From an uncultured Fretibacterium sp. (GTDB lineage Bacteria > Synergistota > Synergistia > Synergistales > Aminobacteriaceae): a DNA stretch of 7,964 nucleotides. Made by a program: the position numbers and the translations under genes. Shown piece by piece: positions 1-6,554 of this stretch. The stretch is taken from assembly GCA_937892105.1 (NCBI GenBank), contig CALAUZ010000142.1, forward strand, positions 1-7,964. Reading direction: 5' to 3'. The notes beneath the pieces were generated by a model. The model worked only from the letters and a program-made list of their open reading frames with translations, was not told where the DNA came from and searched no databases. Within the stretch, counting starts at the first letter, position 1; every line of letters starts with the position of its first letter.

Positions 1-12
1 ATTTTCAAAATT

Positions 13-339
13 TTGATGATATTATTTATTCTATTTTTAAACTTCTTTGACTATATTTACGACACCTCGAAACAACGGACACTGTATGTCAGAGAATGGA
101 GTAGGGGAGCCCTCCGGACAATAGGCTTCACGAAAGAACAAATTACGCCGCACGGCTTCCGGGCAATGTTCTCAACCATAGCGAATGAACACGTGAGCAA
201 CCGCGATGTCATAGAGCGTCAACTAGCACACGTCGAGGAAAATACCGTGCGCGGTGCATACAATCACGCTGAATACATGCCTGAAAGAATCAAGCTGATG
301 CAATGGTGGGCTGATTATTTGGACGGTCTGACAAAATAA
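13..339 (+). pseudogene. Tyrosine-type (P4-family) integrase, C-terminal remnant with internal frameshift
   Basis: This is the catalytic end of a phage/island integrase, an enzyme that cuts and rejoins DNA at attachment sites. The open frame from 13 shows HGFR (H47, R50), LAH (H73) and the nucleophile tyrosine in GAY (Y83), followed by the family's usual C-terminal stretch ending QWWADYLD. These are the box II residues of the active site. Homology in this frame starts only near ALRTIG (from about position 103). Just upstream it continues in another frame (positions 53-97), which reads like the family's PRNNG...MSEN segment and has a stop at 38-40. A one-base deletion near 97-103 would restore one reading frame. 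The N-terminal DNA-binding part and the first catalytic arginine are not visible, and the first 50 bases are AT-rich without homology I recognise. I infer an inactive relic of an integrated element. The class is secure; inactivity is likely. Confidence 0.8.
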
Positions 340-375
340 AAAATTCTCCTGTTACGGAGGCAATCATCGAACGCG

Positions 376-403
376 TAGTACATCAAAGAACAAAGATGTA
401 CTA
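376..403. repeat. Perfect 9-bp inverted repeat (hairpin) at the cyclotransferase stop codon
   Basis: TAGTACATC (376-384) and GATGTACTA (395-403) are exact reverse complements separated by a 10-base A-rich loop. The right arm contains the TAG stop of the - strand cyclotransferase gene. Neither side has a T-tract, so it is not a classic intrinsic terminator, but it could stabilise the 3' end of the - strand transcript. It lies between the integrase remnant and the convergent gene. Confidence 0.55.
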
Positions 404-826
404 ACTTGAATGAGGCTGAGTCTGCCCGAAGGCTTCCATCACTGCCTCGTTTAAGATTTTACCATCAAAGCCGAAAATCTTGTATCCTGTGTCAAGCACA
501 GAATAATAATACTTGCTGGGCAAAGGCTTCATACTGCGTGCTTCAGTTGCCTTCTTCGTCATTATGTAGACCATCGCGGTTATTTCGCCTAAGTCCTGAC
601 CGTCAAGTGAAGTAATCGCAAGCGTCAGATTTTTCTTGACGTAAAAGCGCGGGTATCCTTCGTAGCGGTCAAGATTTTTCTCGTGCTGCTCTGAAATTTT
701 CCAGACCAGCACCGGCACTGAAAATCCCTTGCACTTCTTGATAGTAGCAAACTGCCGGAATAACAGCCGCCAATCCTTGAGCATACCCGTACCGGCAATC
801 ACAGCGTCCGACGTTAGGATTTTCAT
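401..826 (-). CDS. Gamma-glutamylcyclotransferase-family (AIG2/GGCT-like) protein, N-terminally truncated
   Basis: The 141-residue product resembles the GGCT/AIG2-like fold, whose members release 5-oxoproline from gamma-glutamyl amines or peptides. Visible landmarks are GTGMLKDWRLLF near residues 12-23, SVPVLVW at 36-42, the LDRYEGYPRFY block at 52-62 with the probable catalytic Glu56, AMVYIM at 84-89 and the SKYYYSVLDTGY block at 104-115. The family normally begins with a YGSN motif that binds the gamma-glutamyl group, followed by a leucine-rich EQM segment. Here SNNLSIEQ is encoded in frame just upstream of the ATG (850-827), but YFAYG is missing and a TGA lies at 862-860. The annotated ATG therefore falls inside the old domain. 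The ATG overlaps the stop of the GNAT frame (ATGA), which looks like coupling but is better explained by a deletion junction. It is probably non-functional; natural substrate unknown. Confidence 0.7.
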   Translation of the reverse strand: MKILTSDAVIAGTGMLKDWRLLFRQFATIKKCKGFSVPVLVWKISEQHEKNLDRYEGYPRFYVKKNLTLAITSLDGQDLGEITAMVYIMTKKATEARSMKPLPSKYYYSVLDTGYKIFGFDGKILNEAVMEAFGQTQPHSS

Positions 827-1245
827 CTGCTCAATCGAGAGATTATTACTCCTATTTTCTCATAAAAAGTTTTCGCTGTCAGAATAGCATGAAGGAACAT
901 TTTTCCAGCTTTTTGACTAATATCATCTTTTTCAAGAGCCTCTATCAGCTTCTTGCCAATTCCCAGCCCTTGATAATTGTTATTGATGTGTACACAGCTT
1001 ACAAACGCCATCGACTCTACAGGACTTACAGCAGCACACCCGATACTTTTTTATTATAAACGGCTACATACATATGCCTCAATTTTGAATAGCCCAAAAT
1101 ACACTTTTTAGTATACGTATCATGCCATATTTCAAATTTGTCAGGCTCATATACTTTAGCAATTACGGCTGTTTCAAATGCTAAAGTAATAGTCTCGTAC
1201 ACGCCGTCTAAATCTGTTTCCTCAAATAATTATTGCTTGCCTGAT
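823..1245 (-). pseudogene. GNAT-family N-acetyltransferase, frameshifted and C-terminally truncated
   Basis: The family transfers an acetyl group from acetyl-CoA to an amine. The core is seen in the frame 1011-823: CVHINNNYQGLGIGKKLIEALE, which holds the acetyl-CoA-binding Q-x-x-G-x-G loop, then the late TAKTFYEKIG segment. In-frame codons upstream of the ATG at 1011 read IGCAAVSPVES, so the true gene began further upstream. Homology continues in another frame from about 1223 to 1053 (DLDGVYETITLAFE ... HMYVAVYNKK). The two frames meet at a run of six T on the + strand (1047-1052), where one more base would join them. A third frame reads IRQA at 1245-1234, typical of a GNAT N-terminus, so a further indel near 1224-1233 is likely. 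The last 20-30 residues expected after FYEKIG are missing. Several lesions point to a decayed gene; substrate unknown. Confidence 0.75.
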
Positions 1246-1264
1246 TAAAGGTTTGGGCTTATTA

Positions 1265-1294
1265 TTTACAAGTTATTCATTCCATAACAATAAT
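1265..1294 (+). promoter_or_regulatory. Candidate sigma-70-type promoter for nfnAB
   Basis: TTTACA (1265-1270, 5 of 6 to the -35 consensus) and AATAAT (1289-1294, 5 of 6 to the -10 consensus) are 18 bases apart. Transcription would begin near 1301, giving a leader of about 25 bases ahead of the TTG start at 1326. A short inverted repeat, GTTAT/ATAAC (1272-1276 and 1284-1288), lies in the spacer and could be an operator half-site pair, but at 5 bp it may be chance. Confidence 0.4.
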
Positions 1295-1325
1295 ATATTT
1301 TATATTTAATGAGGGGGAACAGCTT

Positions 1326-2201
1326 TTGCATAAGATACTTGAGAAACGCCAGCTCTCCTATGATAAGGAAAGAGACCAGAGCGTTTATTACTTCAAGGTT
1401 GAAGCACCCGAAATAGCCCGCAACAGGAAAGCCGGACAGTTCATCATTTTCCAGCTAGATGAAGATTACGGCGAACGTATACCCCTGACCATCGCAGACG
1501 CAGACCCTGAAGCAGGCTGGATCGCAATCGTATTCCAGACGGTCGGAGCAAGCACCCGCAAATTCTCTGAAACATTTAACGTTGGCGACAATGTACCCGT
1601 TCTCGTTGGGCCTCTCGGCAAACCTACACACATCGAGAAGACAGACGGTATAGTCCTCTGCATTGGCGGCGGAATAGGAATTGCACCGCTTCACCCAATC
1701 GTTCAGGCAAACCACAACATCGGCAACAAGGTTGTAACCATCATCGGCGCAAGAACAAAAGACTTGCTCTTCTTCGAGGACGAAATGCGCAAGGCAAGCG
1801 ATGAGCTTATCGTAGTAACTGATGACGGCTCATACGGCCGCAAAGCAGTAGTTACTGCACCTCTCACTGAGATTTGCGAGAAGGAGAAAGTCAGCGAGAT
1901 AGTCTCAATCGGCCCAGCTATCATGATGAAGTTCTGCGTTGCTGCTGCCCGTCCGTTTAACGTGCCCATCACAACATCGCTCAACACAATAATGATTGAC
2001 GGTACTGGAATGTGCGGTTGCTGCCGCGTCAGTGTCGGAGGCAAGACAAAATTCGTGTGCGTTGACGGCCCTGAGTTCAACGGCTACGAGGTTGACTTCG
2101 ATAACATGATGCAGAGAATGACGGCGTTCAAGGACAAGGAGCGCGAGGCAGACCACAAATGCAGGATCGGTCTTGACGCAACAAAAAAGGCAGGTGCTTA
2201 A
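1326..2201 (+). CDS. nfnA: NADH-dependent ferredoxin:NADP+ oxidoreductase, small subunit (NfnA-type FAD/[2Fe-2S] protein)
   Basis: This 291-residue cytoplasmic flavoprotein belongs to the ferredoxin-NADP+ reductase/PyrK-like family. With NfnB it forms the electron-bifurcating complex that couples NADH and reduced ferredoxin oxidation to NADP+ reduction. The FAD site is seen as RIPLTIAD (51-58), the nucleotide-binding loop as GGGIGIAP (114-121), and IGPAIMMKFC (195-204) is the usual NAD-domain end. The C-terminal cluster region MIDGTGMCGCCR (223-234) plus Cys245 supplies D225, C230, C233 and C245, which fits the unusual Asp plus three Cys ligation known for this subunit. The start is TTG at 1326, chosen because GAGGGGGA (1311-1318) sits 7 bases upstream; the ATG at 1309 is out of frame. 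The stop lies 3 bases before nfnB. Databases often name such proteins sulfide or dihydroorotate dehydrogenase-like. The adjacent nfnB favours Nfn. Confidence 0.9.
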   Translation: MHKILEKRQLSYDKERDQSVYYFKVEAPEIARNRKAGQFIIFQLDEDYGERIPLTIADADPEAGWIAIVFQTVGASTRKFSETFNVGDNVPVLVGPLGKPTHIEKTDGIVLCIGGGIGIAPLHPIVQANHNIGNKVVTIIGARTKDLLFFEDEMRKASDELIVVTDDGSYGRKAVVTAPLTEICEKEKVSEIVSIGPAIMMKFCVAAARPFNVPITTSLNTIMIDGTGMCGCCRVSVGGKTKFVCVDGPEFNGYEVDFDNMMQRMTAFKDKEREADHKCRIGLDATKKAGA

Positions 2202-2204
2202 ACC

Positions 2205-3710
2205 ATGAGCGAGCATAAGACTACAGAGATGTTGCAGGAAGAAGCCGCGAAACTATGGGCGGATATTGAGGCAAAGAAGAACGCAGGTACAAAGCTGACA
2301 CCGAAGGACAGGACTGCTATACCTACTCAGGAAATGCCTTCACAGGAACCTGAAGTACGCGCCCATAACATGTCGGAAGTTGCACTCGGTTACACTGAGA
2401 CACAGGCACGTGTTGAGGCCGAGAGGTGCATACAGTGCGGAGCTGCTCCGTGCAAGAAGGGCTGCCCTGTTGGTGTGCCTATCCCTGAGTTCATCAAGCA
2501 TATTCAGGACGGCGACTTCAAGGGTGCTGTTGACACAATCAAGACCACTAACCTTCTTCCTGCTATATGCGGTCGTGTATGTCCGCAGGAGAAGCAGTGC
2601 CAGAGCTTCTGCACAGTCGGGAAAATGCTGAAGACAACCGAGAAGGCTGTAGCAATCGGAAGGCTTGAGCGTTTTGTTGCTGACTGGGAGCGCGCCAACG
2701 ACAAAATCACCGTTCCTACACCAGCGAAAGAGACTGGAAAGAAAGTTGCGGTTATCGGTTCAGGCCCGGCAGGTCTCACAGTTGCGGCGGATATTCGCAG
2801 GGCAGGACACAGCGTAACGGTTTTCGAGGCATTCCAGAAGACCGGCGGCGTTATGGTATACGGTATTCCTGAGTTCAGGCTTCCGAAGGCACTTGTTGCG
2901 AAAGAAGTTGAGAACCTGAAGAGAATGGGTGTTGAGTTCAAAACGAGTTTCCTTGTTGGCCGCACTGCGACACTTGACCAGCTTCTCACGGAACAGGGAT
3001 TTGATGCCGCATTCATAGGAACGGGTGCAGGGCTTCCGAAGTTCATGCACATCGAGGGCGAGAACCTTATCGGTGTATTCAGCGCGAACGAGTACCTTAC
3101 ACGCTCCAACCTCATGAAAGCATATGACCGCGAACATGCGGACACACCGCTTTATGAGGCCAAGAAAGTTGCAGTGTTCGGCGGCGGAAACGTTGCAATG
3201 GACGGTGCGAGAACAGCGTTAAGGCTTGGTGCCGAGAAGGTATACTGCGTCTACAGAAGGACACGTGCAGAGATGCCTGCGAGGATTGAGGAAGTTGCGC
3301 ACGCGTTTGAAGAGGGTGTAGATTTCCATTTCCTTGAGAACCCCACGAAGTTCATAGGGGACGATAAAGGAAGGCTTGTAGGTGTTGAGCTTTTGAGCTA
3401 TGAGCTTGGTGAACCCGACGCTTCAGGACGCAGGAAGCCTGTAGCAATTCCTGGAACAGAGCATGTCCTGGACATTGACGCAGCAGTTATCGCGCTTGGC
3501 AACGATTCCAACCCGTTAATGGCGCAGACGACACAGGGTCTCAACGTAACGAAGTATGGGAACATCATCGTTGACGAGAACCAGAAGACCAGTATTGATA
3601 GAGTATGGGCTGGCGGAGATATAGTGCTTGGTGCGGCGACGGTCATTCTTGCGATGGGTGAAGGCAGGAGAGCTGCGGCAAGCATGAACGAGTATTTAGC
3701 AGGCAAGTAG
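2205..3710 (+). CDS. nfnB: NADH-dependent ferredoxin:NADP+ oxidoreductase, large subunit (NfnB, GltD-like)
   Basis: The 501-residue protein is the NADPH-side subunit of Nfn. The N-terminal ferredoxin-like domain carries eight cysteines (C75, C78, C83, C87 and C122, C126, C132, C136), enough for two [4Fe-4S] clusters. An FAD-binding loop VIGSGPAG (183-190) follows, then an NADPH-domain loop FGGGNVAMDGA (325-335) with the RRTRAEMPAR segment (351-360), then the closing FAD motif WAGGDIVLGAATV (468-480). The first 50 residues are a charged extension, so the protein is somewhat longer than the roughly 470 residues usual for the family. Such proteins are often labelled glutamate synthase small subunit, but no large glutamate synthase subunit is present and an NfnA gene ends 3 bases upstream, so the Nfn role is preferred. 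AAGG followed by AGGTG (2187-2196) provides the ribosome site. Translation is probably coupled to nfnA. Confidence 0.9.
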   Translation: MSEHKTTEMLQEEAAKLWADIEAKKNAGTKLTPKDRTAIPTQEMPSQEPEVRAHNMSEVALGYTETQARVEAERCIQCGAAPCKKGCPVGVPIPEFIKHIQDGDFKGAVDTIKTTNLLPAICGRVCPQEKQCQSFCTVGKMLKTTEKAVAIGRLERFVADWERANDKITVPTPAKETGKKVAVIGSGPAGLTVAADIRRAGHSVTVFEAFQKTGGVMVYGIPEFRLPKALVAKEVENLKRMGVEFKTSFLVGRTATLDQLLTEQGFDAAFIGTGAGLPKFMHIEGENLIGVFSANEYLTRSNLMKAYDREHADTPLYEAKKVAVFGGGNVAMDGARTALRLGAEKVYCVYRRTRAEMPARIEEVAHAFEEGVDFHFLENPTKFIGDDKGRLVGVELLSYELGEPDASGRRKPVAIPGTEHVLDIDAAVIALGNDSNPLMAQTTQGLNVTKYGNIIVDENQKTSIDRVWAGGDIVLGAATVILAMGEGRRAAASMNEYLAGK

Positions 3711-3740
3711 TAATACTGTTAAAGGTGTAGGACTATAAAC

Positions 3741-3787
3741 ATAGGCGGAGGAGTGATGATTATTTGCTTCTTCGCTTATATTTTTGT
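3741..3787 (+). terminator. Intrinsic terminator after nfnAB
   Basis: Positions 3741-3753 pair with 3767-3779 to form a 13-bp stem with three G-U pairs (core GCGGAGGAG / CTTCTTCGC), closed by a 13-base loop. A T-rich run (TATTTTTG) follows at once. It begins 30 bases after the nfnB stop. The Shine-Dalgarno-like GGAGG lies inside the left arm, so it is better read as stem than as a ribosome site. Confidence 0.65.
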
Positions 3788-3907
3788 ACATTTTGTGATT
3801 ATCGCTCTTTTTTGCATTTGGGTATCGTTCATATATCTATAAGTCATGCCAAAAACATTGTATGCTATCATTTCGCGTAGTTCACAAAAACAGGGAAGTG
3901 TAAAATT

Positions 3908-5062
3908 ATGAAACTGGCAAAGAAATTCAGCGAAACAAAACCATCAGGAATGGTCCGGGTATTTCAGGCCATAGAGAAAATGCAGGGTGTCCTCAACCTC
4001 AGCATAGGCGAACCAGACTTCGTTACCGAACCAGACATCATCGACGCAGGCGCAATGGGAGCAAAAGACGGCTTCACCCATTACCCTCCATTGCAGGGCT
4101 TCATGGACGTTCGGGAGGCAGCGTGCGCATACTGGGAACGTCATCACGGCTTCAAGTCCTCACCAGACAACGTGTACATCTCCGTCGGCGGACTTCATAT
4201 CCCATGGCTGGCATTCGGCGCGCTTCTCAATCCCGGCGATGAAGTCATGCTCATAGAACCATACTTCACACCTTACGAGGCGCAAATTCGAGGCAACGGA
4301 GGAGTTCCTGTAACCATTAAGACGCGTGAGGAGAATAACTTTGCCCCAACAATCGAGGAATTACATGCGGCAGCTACCCCTCGTACTCGCGGAATAATCC
4401 TCAACTATCCGGGCAACCCTTCAGGACGTGTCGCAACATTGAAGCAGCTTGAGGAGATTGCACAGTTTGTCGAGGAACGGGACATGTTCGTACTCAGTGA
4501 TGAAATATACGAGTCTATGGTCTTCAACGGTGAGCATGTATGCTTCGCGAATATTCCAGGCATGAAGGAACGTACACTTCTAGCGTCCGGCGTGTCGAAA
4601 AGCCACTGCATGACCGGCTGGCGAATAGGCTACCTTTTCGCTCCCCAGAACGTCATCAACACAATGTGCGTTCTATCGTCATTCCAGACTTACGGAGTCA
4701 ACACTCTCTCTCAGAAGGCGGCTGCTTATGCCCTCAATACTCAGGACGACAAGGTTAAGGCAAGGGCAAAGGTATTCGGCGAACGAATGAAGGCTGTTGA
4801 GGCGAGGTTGAACGCAATGAAGGGCGTGAAGTGCCACCCTGCTGAAGGAGCATTCTACCTTTTCCCCGACATATCAGGGACAGGATTAACCAGCGAGGAT
4901 TTCACATGGCAGCTTCTGAACGCGGCGAAAGTTGCGGTACTTCCCGGAAACGCATTCGGTCAGACGGGCGAGGGCTATATACGCATAGCATGTACTCAAT
5001 CTATGGAAATTTTAATGCAGTCGATGGACAAAATGGAAAACTTTTGTAATACTATTTTATAG
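3908..5062 (+). CDS. Pyridoxal-phosphate aminotransferase, class I/II fold (AspB-like)
   Basis: This 384-residue cytoplasmic enzyme moves an amino group between an amino acid and a 2-oxo acid using PLP. Visible landmarks are the substrate-side loop IGEPDF (33-38), the cofactor asparagine in YPGNPSG (N170), the ring-contacting aspartate and tyrosine in LSDEIYE (D198, Y201), the Schiff-base lysine in SGVSKSHCMTGWRIGY (K231) with the phosphate-binding R239, and the C-terminal carboxylate-binding arginine in YIRIA (R359). Length and order match fold-type I aspartate/aromatic aminotransferases and no key residue is missing. The ATG is preceded by AGGGAAG (3892-3898). It follows the nfnAB terminator, so it probably has its own promoter, though I see no strong one. 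The next gene begins 40 bases downstream. The amino donor cannot be told from motifs alone; aspartate, alanine or aromatic amino acids are possible. Confidence 0.88.
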   Translation: MKLAKKFSETKPSGMVRVFQAIEKMQGVLNLSIGEPDFVTEPDIIDAGAMGAKDGFTHYPPLQGFMDVREAACAYWERHHGFKSSPDNVYISVGGLHIPWLAFGALLNPGDEVMLIEPYFTPYEAQIRGNGGVPVTIKTREENNFAPTIEELHAAATPRTRGIILNYPGNPSGRVATLKQLEEIAQFVEERDMFVLSDEIYESMVFNGEHVCFANIPGMKERTLLASGVSKSHCMTGWRIGYLFAPQNVINTMCVLSSFQTYGVNTLSQKAAAYALNTQDDKVKARAKVFGERMKAVEARLNAMKGVKCHPAEGAFYLFPDISGTGLTSEDFTWQLLNAAKVAVLPGNAFGQTGEGYIRIACTQSMEILMQSMDKMENFCNTIL

Positions 5063-5102
5063 TAAAAACATTTTGACAAAATTTTTCAGGAGGTTATAAC
5101 GC

Positions 5103-6461
5103 ATGAAAGCAAGACGTTTTTGGCTCTGCGTTATGGTAATGGCATTCATGGTTTTCGCGGCCATGAACTCAGGGTGCGGCGGCAGCAGCAGCAGTTCGTC
5201 ATCAGAAACTCAGACGGTAACGAGCGGCGACCAGTCAGGCAACAACGGCGGTACAACCAGCAATGACCAGACAGGGAATAACGGCGGCGACACTACCAGC
5301 AATGACCAGACAGTTACGGGCGATACATATTCCACAACAACAGCAGGCTCTCACGCTCTCTCACTGACGGACGGAAGCTCGGCCACATACAGCAACATCA
5401 CTGTAACGAAAACGGGAGACGCTACAGGTTCAAGCGATGGTACAAGCGGTTACGACTGGACTGGCTCAAACGCGGCAGTGTTCGCAAGCGGAGGCTCAAC
5501 GCTCACGATAACAGGCTCATCGACGAACATCACAAGTAATGCTACGGGCGGAAATGCAGTGTTTGCTTACGGCGGAAACCTCAACGGGAGCAATTCTGGG
5601 GACGGAACGACAATAACCATCTCTGACGCTGCGATAACGACAAGCAAGAACAATTCCGGCGGCATAATGGTTACGGGAGGCGGGGGAATTAACGCAAGCA
5701 GCCTCACAATCACAACGTCAGGCGGTTCATCTGCTGCTATACGTTCGGACAGAGGCGGCGGAACTATGACTGTCTCAGGCGGAACATACACCACAAACGG
5801 CACTGGTTCTCCTGCAATATACTCGACATCGGCGGTAACTGGCTCTGACGTAACGCTGAAGTCAAACGTTGCGCAGGTTGTTGTGATTGAGGGCGGGAAC
5901 TCCGTAACTCTAACAGGCTCAAGTCTTACTGCAAACCACACCACCCTCAACGGCAAGGACACGACACATCAGGCAGTGTTAATCTACCAGTCAATGTCGG
6001 GAGATGCTTCGGACGGTTCATCATCATTCAGCATGACAAACGGAAGCATAACGAACGCTCAGGGTGATATATTCTGCATTACCAACACGACATGTTCAGT
6101 ATCTCTTTCAAGTGTTGGCATAACCAACAATGATACTTCCGGCAACTTCCTTCGTGCTGCAGGACAAAATTGGGGAACTTCAGGCAGAAATGGCGGTAAT
6201 GTAACGCTTAATGCTTCAGGCCAGACGATTTCGGGGAATATGCTTGTTGACAGCTCATCATCACTAACGCTTAACCTGAAGGACAGCTCAACATTCAGCG
6301 GTGCAATTAACCCTTCAGGGCAGACCGGAACAGTAAATGTTGTTGTTGAAGAAGGCTCAGCATGGACGCTGACGGGCAATTCCTACGTAACCAGCTTCAC
6401 GAACAACGGTACTCTCAACAAAGGAAGCTACAACCTCTACGTGAACGGAACGGCACAATAA
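5103..6461 (+). CDS. Secreted Ser/Thr/Gly/Asn-rich protein, probable lipoprotein with beta-helix-like body
   Basis: Function unknown. Residues 1-20 are a signal peptide (basic KARR, then a hydrophobic core), followed by MNSGC with Cys25 as the likely lipidated residue. The lipobox is weak because Asn stands where Leu is usual at -3. Next come GG and seven serines, then about two and a half copies of a 13-residue unit (S-N-D-Q-T-G-N-N-G-G-x-T-T, residues 41-70), a flexible linker. The rest is built of short strands such as STLTITGSS, TTITISDAA and GTMTVSGGTYT at regular intervals, the look of a right-handed beta-helix or adhesin-like surface protein. Only two other cysteines occur (C325, C331), perhaps a disulfide. 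No autotransporter barrel, LPXTG or other anchor is seen at the C-terminus. AGGAGG (5088-5093) lies 9 bases before the ATG. An adhesin or extracellular glycan-binding role is a guess. Confidence 0.75.
   Translation: MKARRFWLCVMVMAFMVFAAMNSGCGGSSSSSSSETQTVTSGDQSGNNGGTTSNDQTGNNGGDTTSNDQTVTGDTYSTTTAGSHALSLTDGSSATYSNITVTKTGDATGSSDGTSGYDWTGSNAAVFASGGSTLTITGSSTNITSNATGGNAVFAYGGNLNGSNSGDGTTITISDAAITTSKNNSGGIMVTGGGGINASSLTITTSGGSSAAIRSDRGGGTMTVSGGTYTTNGTGSPAIYSTSAVTGSDVTLKSNVAQVVVIEGGNSVTLTGSSLTANHTTLNGKDTTHQAVLIYQSMSGDASDGSSSFSMTNGSITNAQGDIFCITNTTCSVSLSSVGITNNDTSGNFLRAAGQNWGTSGRNGGNVTLNASGQTISGNMLVDSSSSLTLNLKDSSTFSGAINPSGQTGTVNVVVEEGSAWTLTGNSYVTSFTNNGTLNKGSYNLYVNGTAQ
5223..5313 (+). repeat. 39-bp (13-codon) tandem repeat in the secreted-protein linker
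   Basis: The 19-base string ACCAGCAATGACCAGACAG occurs at 5256-5274 and again at 5295-5313, exactly 39 bases apart. A diverged earlier copy (GACCAGTCAGGCAAC) lies near 5229-5243. The period is a whole number of codons, so copy-number change would lengthen or shorten the linker without breaking the frame. Confidence 0.7.
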
Positions 6462-6471
6462 GGTAAAAAAC

Positions 6472-6508
6472 TACGGGCAGTGTATGAGGCAAAAAAACGC
6501 TGTCCGTA
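6472..6508. terminator. 12-bp hairpin between secreted-protein gene and pgi, T-tract on the - strand
   Basis: TACGGGCAGTGT (6472-6483) pairs with ACGCTGTCCGTA (6497-6508) along 12 bp with two G-U pairs, around a 13-base A-rich loop. On the + strand it is followed by ATAAAATATAG, not by T. On the - strand the stem is followed at once by GTTTTTTA (complement of 6464-6471). It therefore has the form of an intrinsic terminator for - strand transcription, though no - strand gene feeds it here. For the + strand it may act as a weak terminator or mRNA-end hairpin. Confidence 0.5.
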
Positions 6509-6554
6509 ATAAAATATAGCCGTCCACAAAAAATTTGCACAGGAGGCAATATTC

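Noticed and set aside
406..615. Forward 69-residue frame opposite the cyclotransferase gene
   Set aside because: It is the antisense shadow of a region whose - strand frame has clear family motifs.
2504..3145. Long - strand frame of 213 residues opposite nfnB
   Set aside because: The + strand frame has complete cofactor motifs. The reverse frame has no family resemblance and is a by-product of codon bias.
3846..3911. 21-residue frame ending in an ATGA overlap with the aminotransferase start
   Set aside because: There is no Shine-Dalgarno site before ATG 3846 and no recognisable peptide, and the aminotransferase has its own ribosome site.
5073..5100. TTGACA (5073-5078) and TATAAC (5095-5100) with 16-base spacing as a promoter for the secreted-protein gene
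   Set aside because: Transcription would start near 5107, inside the coding sequence and beyond the AGGAGG ribosome site, so it cannot serve the ATG at 5103. Probably a chance match.
5223..5313. CRISPR-like array
   Set aside because: The repeats are in-frame coding units with a 39-base period and no unique spacers, and no cas gene is present.
5567..6379. Proline/valine-rich - strand frames opposite the secreted-protein gene
   Set aside because: They are the complement of Thr/Gly/Ser-rich codons, with no start signals or domain features.
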